In this document: positions 14,936 through 20,989 of the stretch, piece after piece
Layout of the letters: each line of letters starts with the position of its first letter
Numbering within the stretch: position 1 is the first letter of the stretch
Source of the DNA: an uncultured Ruminococcus sp.
Lineage (GTDB): Bacteria; Bacillota; Clostridia; Oscillospirales; Acutalibacteraceae
Direction: 5' to 3'
DNA: 23,359 nucleotides
Assembly (NCBI GenBank): GCA_902767175.1
Contig: CACXGH010000239.1
Span: forward strand, 1 to 23,359
Translations under genes and position numbers: made by a program
The notes under the pieces: generated by a model
What the model was told of the DNA's origin: nothing
What the model saw: the letters and a program-made list of their open reading frames with translations, nothing else
Database searches by the model: none

Positions 14936-15418
14936 TTATATCTTAAGACCGGGAACAGAGATAACAACAAGAAGTGATACAATAAAGGCAAGAAGTGCAT
15001 AGATCTCAACGAGTGTAATGGAAACCATTGCCTTAGAGAAGTTCTTTTCGTCCTTTGCTGTCATAGTAATGCCTGAAACAGCAGCCTTGCCCTGTGCAAA
15101 TCCTGAGATCATACCGCCGGCACCGATAGCTACAGAAGCTGCGAGGAAAGCAAAGCCCTGACCAAGAGTAGGCAGGTCTCCGCCGAGAACACCGCAATTG
15201 ATAAGAATCAGGAAGCCTACGATAAAGCCGTAAAGTCCCTGTGTACCGGGAAGAAGCGTAAGCACGAGCATTTTACCGAACTTGGAAGAGTCCTCGGAGA
15301 GAACACCCATAGCTGTCTGAGCTGCACTTCCTACACCCTTTGCAGAGCCTATACCTGCGAATACGGTTGCGATAGCAGCCGCAAGAATTGCCAAAAACAT
15401 ACCCATTATTCCGTCCAT
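14936..15418 (-). CDS. ntpK: V-type ATPase subunit K (membrane rotor ring, Na+-type residues)
   Basis: A 160-residue double-hairpin proteolipid with four membrane helices. Helices 1 and 2 contain AGIGSAKGVGSAAQT and LLPGTQGLYGFIVGF; helices 3 and 4 contain SGFAQGKAAVSG and LVEIYALLAFIVSL. In the E. hirae NtpK ring sodium is held by L61, T64, Q65, Q110 and E139; the matching residues here are L56, T59, Q60, Q109 and E138, all identical, and Y63 matches Y68. Sodium coupling is therefore predicted from sequence. Only the second hairpin carries the ion-binding Glu, so one ion per protomer. ggaggt lies about 8 nt before ATG 15418. Confidence 0.96.
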   Translation of the reverse strand: MDGIMGMFLAILAAAIATVFAGIGSAKGVGSAAQTAMGVLSEDSSKFGKMLVLTLLPGTQGLYGFIVGFLILINCGVLGGDLPTLGQGFAFLAASVAIGAGGMISGFAQGKAAVSGITMTAKDEKNFSKAMVSITLVEIYALLAFIVSLLVVISVPGLKI

Positions 15419-15451
15419 ATTATTTACCTCCGTTTATGAGGACAAATGTCC

Positions 15452-17440
15452 TTATTCTTCATTGCTGCCCTTTGTCTTGAAATACTTACTCTTTGTTGAG
15501 AACGGCTCAAAGGGCTTTCCGCCGCCCTCATAGAATTTGCTGAACATCTCGACATACTGCAGTCTCATTGTGTGTACATAAGAGCCGAGAGCATTCAGAC
15601 CTATCGTAATGGCATGACCTGCAAGGAATACAAGTATCATAAAGAATATGCCGATAACGCTTGTTCCGAAAAGATTTGACAGCATATTGAATACCTGAGC
15701 CATTACACCCGTTGTAAGTCCGAGTGCAAGAAGTCTTGAATAACTGAGAAGGTCACTGATATAGCTTGTTATATCATACAGTGACGCAATGCCTCCGATA
15801 ATCTTGCCGAAAATACCTTTCTTTTCTCTGCCCTGTGTGAGTATCAGCCCGACTGCACAGGCTATTGCGATTCCTGCTCCGACGTATATCATCACAGGTG
15901 TCACAGCCATGCCTACAGCCAGCACCGCAAAGCCAATAAGCATAAGCATCCATAATCCCGTATCAAAGAACGCCTTTGCATACTGTTTATGCTTCAGACA
16001 GACATAAAACTTGCATCCCATACCCACAAGGATATGAACAAGTCCGAGAGCGATTGACAATATCATTATCATCAGAGCATCTTTCTGTGTGTCAAGAACA
16101 GGCCACGGCAGAAGCTCTCTCATAGTTATCTCATTACCTGTAAACATCTTATAGAACATAGCAGGGGCATCACCGAAGATACTGCCGAAGACAAGTCCCC
16201 AGAACACGGTAGCAACACCGCAGTATTGGAAAAGCCTGAGGTTATTTCTCATACGCTTATCGGGTTTGAATACCTTTATCGCAATTGCTGTTGCAATAAT
16301 CATCAGCAGACCATAGCCTGCATCCGAAAACATCATGCCAAAGAAGAAATAGAAGAAAAAAGCAAGTATCGGGGTCGGGTCGATATCCTCATGAGACGGT
16401 GTTGAGTACATTGTAACAATACTCTGAGCCGGCTCTGCGAATTTATTATTTTTCAGCTTGACGGGTGCATCATCGCCCGCATCATCAAATTCAACAACGC
16501 ATGACGCTATTTTATTGCACATTATTTCAAGCTTTTCACAGTCCTCTTCAGGAATATAACCGTAGAGAACAAAAATATGCTTTGTCTGGTCAAGCTGTGA
16601 TATCACCCTGTACTTTTCAGATCTGAGTACAAAATAATCCTGTGTTTCACAGATTTTTTCACGGTATTCGGCAAGTGAGACTATCTCATCTCTTGCCTCA
16701 TCGTCCTTTTTTGCGATTTCCTCACTCTTATCCGCAAGGCGCTGTGCCTTTACAACAGGCGTACGGCTCGTCGGGTTCAGAGGCTGGGAAAAAACTATAG
16801 TACGCAAAGCTCTTTCCGCCTGTTCTCGTTGCTTTTTGGGTGTAAAAAGAGAGATACAGGTAAGATTTGATGATGAATAGAGTATCTCAAATTCAAATAC
16901 AAGCTCAGGAGCTTCCTTTGCAAGAGCCTCGGAGAGAGTCACATCATCAAAGAGCTTAGGCAGAGTACCGATAAGCACCGCTGTTGTGGGAGTGTCCTTC
17001 GTATTAAGAGGGATATCAAGTTTTTTCCACGGCTCGAGCTGTGCAAGCGAGGTTTTTATTCTTACCTGCTCGGCGGCATAGTCTGCCCTCTGCTTTTCAA
17101 GCTTGCATATTTTCTGACACACGCTGATAATTTTAGCGGAGTCAGCCGCTATTCTTCCGATCTCATCAGGGTCTATCTCCGGTCTGCCCTTAAAGCTTGA
17201 AAGCATTCCTTTTTTTTGAGGAGCTGCCTTATCGAGTATTTTCAGAGCCTGCTCTGTAAGCTCGGCATTCCGCTCAAACTGCTTGAGCTGTGCTGTCTTA
17301 TCGGAGCGTCGGAAACCCTCTGCAAGCTCATCATTCTTTTTTACCTGAACAAGCGCACTGTCCTGAAGATGTTCAAGAATACGCTTTCTGTCCTGTTTAA
17401 GAGCGATGATTCTTACCGATTTCATTTTTAACTTTGCCAA
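15452..17440 (-). CDS. ntpI: V-type ATPase subunit I (membrane stator, a-subunit)
   Basis: A 662-residue subunit. Residues 1 to about 345 are cytoplasmic with long helices (contact to peripheral stalks); about eight membrane helices follow from 'PILAFFFYFFFGMMFSDAGYG'-like segment 353 onward. The essential arginine that meets the ring carboxylate is R569 in DLLSYSRLLALGL. The C-terminus has NALGSYVHTMRLQYVEMFSKF, typical of the family. The start is TTG at 17440: the product then begins MAKLKMKSVRI, the usual family opening, and ggtg lies about 8 nt upstream, while the next ATG (17425) has no ribosome site. It forms the ion half-channels with NtpK. Confidence 0.95.
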   Translation of the reverse strand: MAKLKMKSVRIIALKQDRKRILEHLQDSALVQVKKNDELAEGFRRSDKTAQLKQFERNAELTEQALKILDKAAPQKKGMLSSFKGRPEIDPDEIGRIAADSAKIISVCQKICKLEKQRADYAAEQVRIKTSLAQLEPWKKLDIPLNTKDTPTTAVLIGTLPKLFDDVTLSEALAKEAPELVFEFEILYSSSNLTCISLFTPKKQREQAERALRTIVFSQPLNPTSRTPVVKAQRLADKSEEIAKKDDEARDEIVSLAEYREKICETQDYFVLRSEKYRVISQLDQTKHIFVLYGYIPEEDCEKLEIMCNKIASCVVEFDDAGDDAPVKLKNNKFAEPAQSIVTMYSTPSHEDIDPTPILAFFFYFFFGMMFSDAGYGLLMIIATAIAIKVFKPDKRMRNNLRLFQYCGVATVFWGLVFGSIFGDAPAMFYKMFTGNEITMRELLPWPVLDTQKDALMIMILSIALGLVHILVGMGCKFYVCLKHKQYAKAFFDTGLWMLMLIGFAVLAVGMAVTPVMIYVGAGIAIACAVGLILTQGREKKGIFGKIIGGIASLYDITSYISDLLSYSRLLALGLTTGVMAQVFNMLSNLFGTSVIGIFFMILVFLAGHAITIGLNALGSYVHTMRLQYVEMFSKFYEGGGKPFEPFSTKSKYFKTKGSNEE

Positions 17441-17485
17441 TTGTTTATCACCACACTTTACTGTTCTTTGAAGTCACCGCTGAAA

Positions 17486-17806
17486 TCAGACAGAACTGTC
17501 CGTCAGCATTCCGACAACAAGTTTTTTTACATTTCCGATATTTTTTTCGGCATTAGCTGAAATAGCGGAGCATTGTGACTGAGCCTCTTTTCTTGCCCTT
17601 TGAAGGTCAGAATCCGATTTTTTACGGATCTCAGCTTCATTGTCGGACAGCATTTGTTCAGACTGACTTTTTGCCTGTTCCACTAACTCAGAGGCTTTTT
17701 GTCTCGCCCTCTGAATATCTGCATCGGCATCTTTTTTTGCCTGAGCCTCTTTTGCGGAGCATTCAGCCTCTGTTTCAAGTACAGCCTTTAGCATTTCACT
17801 TGCCAT
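17486..17806 (-). CDS. ntpF: V-type ATPase subunit G/H (peripheral stalk), NtpF in E. hirae naming
   Basis: A 106-residue, highly charged helical protein with Ala/Glu/Lys/Gln heptads throughout (ETEAECSAKEAQAKKDADAD, LQRARKEAQSQCSAISANAE), predicted to be one long coiled coil that pairs with NtpE to make the stator. The sequence is low in specific motifs, so the call leans on composition, length and position: first gene of an ntp operon directly before ntpI. aaggag lies 10 nt before ATG 17806. The gap to ntpI is 45 nt. Confidence 0.85.
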   Translation of the reverse strand: MASEMLKAVLETEAECSAKEAQAKKDADADIQRARQKASELVEQAKSQSEQMLSDNEAEIRKKSDSDLQRARKEAQSQCSAISANAEKNIGNVKKLVVGMLTDSSV

Positions 17807-17863
17807 TCAACACATTCTCCTTTTCTCAGATTTTCAAGACAAAAGTATAGTGTCTCAGGTTTT

Positions 17864-17892
17864 ATTAAACCATATTTCAGCTGAAAATTCAA
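17864..17892 (-). promoter_or_regulatory. Promoter of the ntp operon
   Basis: Minus strand TTGAAT (17892-17887), 17-nt spacer, TTTAAT (17869-17864) preceded by TGG, an extended -10. It lies about 60 nt upstream of ntpF. The AT-rich stretch 17893-18020 behind it shows no further feature I can support. Confidence 0.65.
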
Positions 17893-18021
17893 TCTTATTT
17901 TCTCGTTAATCACTAAAAAAAAGTCGTAATTTTCCTACTTTATGTATACATAGTTCATACACCTTTATAAAACAGAGTTATTTAACAATTTTATGTACAT
18001 TATTCACATAAGAAGTATTTC

Positions 18022-18065
18022 ATATATATTAAAGGCACGGTAAACTCACAACCGAATACCGTGCC
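18022..18065 (-). terminator. Terminator of the typA-exonuclease unit
   Basis: On the minus strand ggcacggta (18065-18057) and taccgtgcc (18042-18034) pair perfectly over 9 bp around a 14-nt loop, followed by tttaatatatat. It sits 37 nt after the exonuclease stop. Confidence 0.85.
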
Positions 18066-18102
18066 ATAGCTTTGAAATATTTCTTTTTGCAGGTGTCATC
18101 TG

Positions 18103-18960
18103 TTATTCAGAGTTTTCCTGCTCATCATTCTTCTCAGGGACTATTCTCTTAATTATCGTCACTCCGTCATAGGTCAGCTTGAACTGTATTCTTCCCTTGA
18201 ATTTTTTTCCGCATGACGGACAAAGAAACTCATTATAAAAAGCTTTATTACGCACCTTCCATTCCTCTGCAGCATCGCACCTTGCGGTGCATTCATCGCA
18301 GTCAAAAAACATCTCCGTCTTATCTATTAGCGGATTGTCGATATTTACTATGAAAGTGCTGTGAAAATTAAGCCTGTCATAAAACTCATCATCTGCTTTT
18401 TGGATATATTTCTCAAAACGCTGAGCGTCATACAGCCTTTTCATTATCCTCGCAGTAAGTATACTGTCCCCCACCGCCCTGTGCAGCGGGATATCATCTG
18501 TGCTGATATCAAGCAGCTCTGCAGCAGATTGAAGTGCTATCTGATTCTTGTCCGGTCTGTTCAGTACCTCCTGACAATATGCCTGCACATCTGCATATCT
18601 CTCCAAGAAAGGGATCTTTTTCGATTTATAATAATACTCGCAGTTTGACTCAAGGGCATTAAGGTCACTTGTACTCCAGCTCATAATAACGCAGCCGGTC
18701 GTAAACTTTTTGAATTTACTGACAGCATAGCCGAATGTTGAGCCATGTACGAGGTCTTCATTTGTCAGCTGTGTAAGCTCTCTTACAGTATGATTTAATC
18801 TCTTTGTGATCTCGGGGCGGATAAATATAGAGAACTGCCCTATAATATTCATCTGCTCATCAAGTTTCACAGCCCCAAGCTCGATTATTTCATTAATAAA
18901 GCCCTTGGTTCTTTTGCAGTATCCGCTGTTCCATTCAAGGTCGAATATCACATATTCCAT
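18103..18960 (-). CDS. DEDDh 3'-5' exonuclease with C-terminal zinc ribbon
   Basis: A 285-residue RNase T/DnaQ-fold exonuclease. Metal-binding acids: D7 and E9 in YVIFDLEWN (Exo I), D99 in SWSTSDLNALE (Exo II), H160 and D165 in LHRAVGDSILTA (Exo III), making it DEDDh type. The opening resembles Gram-positive KapD-like exonucleases. Beyond the catalytic core (about 185 residues), C221, C224, C247 and C250 (CDEC...CPSC) form a likely zinc ribbon that could bind nucleic acid or a partner. The substrate, RNA or DNA, is not determined. It starts 2 nt after the typA stop, with agagg 9 nt upstream, so it is translated from the typA transcript. Confidence 0.87.
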   Translation of the reverse strand: MEYVIFDLEWNSGYCKRTKGFINEIIELGAVKLDEQMNIIGQFSIFIRPEITKRLNHTVRELTQLTNEDLVHGSTFGYAVSKFKKFTTGCVIMSWSTSDLNALESNCEYYYKSKKIPFLERYADVQAYCQEVLNRPDKNQIALQSAAELLDISTDDIPLHRAVGDSILTARIMKRLYDAQRFEKYIQKADDEFYDRLNFHSTFIVNIDNPLIDKTEMFFDCDECTARCDAAEEWKVRNKAFYNEFLCPSCGKKFKGRIQFKLTYDGVTIIKRIVPEKNDEQENSE

Positions 18961-18962
18961 GT

Positions 18963-20783
18963 TCAGCCGCCTCTGCTCTGAGCCTTGAGACGCTGCTCCT
19001 TATTAAGTATCCTTTTCCTCATGCGTATCGAACGTGGAGTAACCTCTACAAGCTCATCATCAGCTATGAATTCAAGAGACTGTTCAAGACTGAGGATAGT
19101 CGGCGGTGTAAGCTTGAGTGCGTCATCAGAGCCTGATGCACGGGTATTTGTCATATGCTTTTTCTTGCAGACATTGACAACCATGTCCTCATTCTTCGGG
19201 TTAGCACCGATAACCATACCTTCATATACCTGTACACCAGGCCCAATAAAGAGTCGTCCTCTTTCCTGAGCAGCAAAGAGACCGTAAGCGGTGCTTTCGC
19301 CCGTCTCATGTACAATAAGGGAGCCTTGCATACGGGACTGTATATCGCCCTTATATTCCTCATAACCGTCAAAGATATGGTTCATTATACCATTTCCGTT
19401 TGTATCCGTCATAAACTCGGAGCGATAGCCCATAAGACCTCTTGCAGGAATACGGAATTCTATATGTGTCACTCCCGATTCACGGGTACCCATATTAAGC
19501 AGCTCTGCCTTTCTCGGGCCGAGCTTTTCCATAATTGCACCGACATAATTATCAGGCACTTCTATCATAAGAAGCTCCATAGGCTCACAGGTCTTGCCGT
19601 CTATCTCCTTCATGATAACCTTCGGGCGTGAAACCTGAAATTCATAATTCTGACGGCGCATTGTCTCTATGAGGATCGACAGGTGAAGCTCGCCTCTGCC
19701 TGATACCTTGAATGTATCGGCAGAATCCGTTTCCTCAACACGCATTGCTACGTTTGTTTCTACTTCTTTAAACAGTCTCTCACGAATATTTCTTGAAGTA
19801 ACATACTTTCCCTCGTGACCTGCAAAGGGACTGTTATTAACCATAAAGAGCATTGATACTGTAGGCTCATCTATTTTTACAAAGGGCAGCGGTTCCTGAT
19901 GCTCGGGGTCACAGGCTGTTTCACCGATATTGAGGTCAGAAATACCCGATACTGCAACTATATCGCCGAGCATAGCACTATCGGCTTCAACTCTTTTAAG
20001 ACCCTCAAACTGGTAGAGCTTTGTAATTTTGGCATTCTTTCTGCTGCCGTCATTATGGCAGAGAGTAATATTCTGACCAACCTTGCAGGAACCGCGCTCT
20101 ACCCTTCCTATACCGATTCTGCCGACATATTCATCATAGTCGACATTGGAGAACAGGAGCTGCAGAGGGCCGTTCATATCACCCTGCGGAGCAGGAATTT
20201 CCTCAAGGATTTTCTCGAACAGGGGCTGCATATCAGTACCGGTCTTATCGGGATCAAGAGATGCATATCCGTCTCTTGCAGAAGCATAAACAACAGGAAA
20301 GTCAAGCTGGTCTTCATCTGCACCAAGTTCAATAAAAAGGTCAAGCACCTCGTCAACGACCTCAGCAGGTCTTGCTCCTGGACGGTCGATCTTATTTACG
20401 ACTACAAGCGGCTTCTTGCCGAGTCCGAGTGCCTTTTTAAGAACAAAACGTGTCTGCGGCATACAGCCCTCAAAAGCATCTACAAGAAGAAGAACACCGT
20501 CCACCATCATAAGAATACGCTCAACCTCACCGCCGAAATCAGCATGGCCGGGAGTATCCACGATATTGATTTTTGTACCGTTGTACATAACGGCAGTATT
20601 TTTTGAAAGGATTGTGATACCTCTTTCTCTTTCAAGGTCGTTAGAATCCATAACTCTTTCGGCTACTGCTTCATTTTCTCTGAAAATACCGCTTTGTCTG
20701 AGGAGCTGATCTACAAGGGTAGTTTTACCGTGATCGACATGGGCGATAATAGCAATATTTCTCAAATTTTCTCTCTTATCCAC
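18963..20783 (-). CDS. typA: Translational GTPase TypA/BipA
   Basis: A 606-residue ribosome-binding GTPase involved in 50S assembly and stress or cold adaptation. G1 AHVDHGKT (about 14-21), switch I RERGITILSKNTA, G3 DTPGHADFGGEVER, G4 NKIDRPGARP, G5 YASARDGYAS. Then come the beta-barrel domain 2, domain III with RVEETDSADTFKVSGRGELH, and the TypA-specific C-terminal domain (RGLMGYRSEFMTDTNGNGIM, GMVIGANPKNEDMVVNVCKKK). Length is normal. The start is GTG at 20783, with agaggg about 6 nt upstream and the family-standard N-terminus directly after it. First gene of a two-gene unit with the exonuclease. Confidence 0.97.
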   Translation of the reverse strand: MDKRENLRNIAIIAHVDHGKTTLVDQLLRQSGIFRENEAVAERVMDSNDLERERGITILSKNTAVMYNGTKINIVDTPGHADFGGEVERILMMVDGVLLLVDAFEGCMPQTRFVLKKALGLGKKPLVVVNKIDRPGARPAEVVDEVLDLFIELGADEDQLDFPVVYASARDGYASLDPDKTGTDMQPLFEKILEEIPAPQGDMNGPLQLLFSNVDYDEYVGRIGIGRVERGSCKVGQNITLCHNDGSRKNAKITKLYQFEGLKRVEADSAMLGDIVAVSGISDLNIGETACDPEHQEPLPFVKIDEPTVSMLFMVNNSPFAGHEGKYVTSRNIRERLFKEVETNVAMRVEETDSADTFKVSGRGELHLSILIETMRRQNYEFQVSRPKVIMKEIDGKTCEPMELLMIEVPDNYVGAIMEKLGPRKAELLNMGTRESGVTHIEFRIPARGLMGYRSEFMTDTNGNGIMNHIFDGYEEYKGDIQSRMQGSLIVHETGESTAYGLFAAQERGRLFIGPGVQVYEGMVIGANPKNEDMVVNVCKKKHMTNTRASGSDDALKLTPPTILSLEQSLEFIADDELVEVTPRSIRMRKRILNKEQRLKAQSRGG

Positions 20784-20827
20784 AAATATCCCTCTTTTAT
20801 GACATAATAAACCTTACAAACGAAGTT

Positions 20828-20856
20828 ATTATATCATATTTTAGAATGTCATACAA
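20828..20856 (-). promoter_or_regulatory. Promoter of typA
   Basis: Minus strand TTGTAT (20856-20851), 17-nt spacer, TATAAT (20833-20828), preceded by TGA, an extended -10. The leader to the GTG start is about 40 nt. Confidence 0.78.
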
Positions 20857-20892
20857 TAAAATCTGTCAATTTACAGAATTTCTGCATTAAGA

Positions 20893-20930
20893 CAAAAAAA
20901 ACCTCCCCAAAACAATCAGTTTTGGGGAGA
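20893..20930 (-). terminator. Terminator of the pullulanase gene
   Basis: Minus strand ctccccaaaa (20929-20920) and ttttggggag (20912-20903) form a perfect 10-bp stem with a 7-nt loop, followed by gttttttttg. The plus-strand reading is also followed by a T-rich run, so it may work both ways. Confidence 0.93.
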
Positions 20931-20989
20931 TTTTATTATTCCGGGATAACCGTTCTACGATCAGAAGCGGTTTTCAACATTTACTCGGC

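Noticed and set aside
19899..20606. Open frame of 235 codons on the plus strand opposite typA
   Set aside because: Entirely antisense to a highly conserved GTPase, no ribosome site or domain visible.
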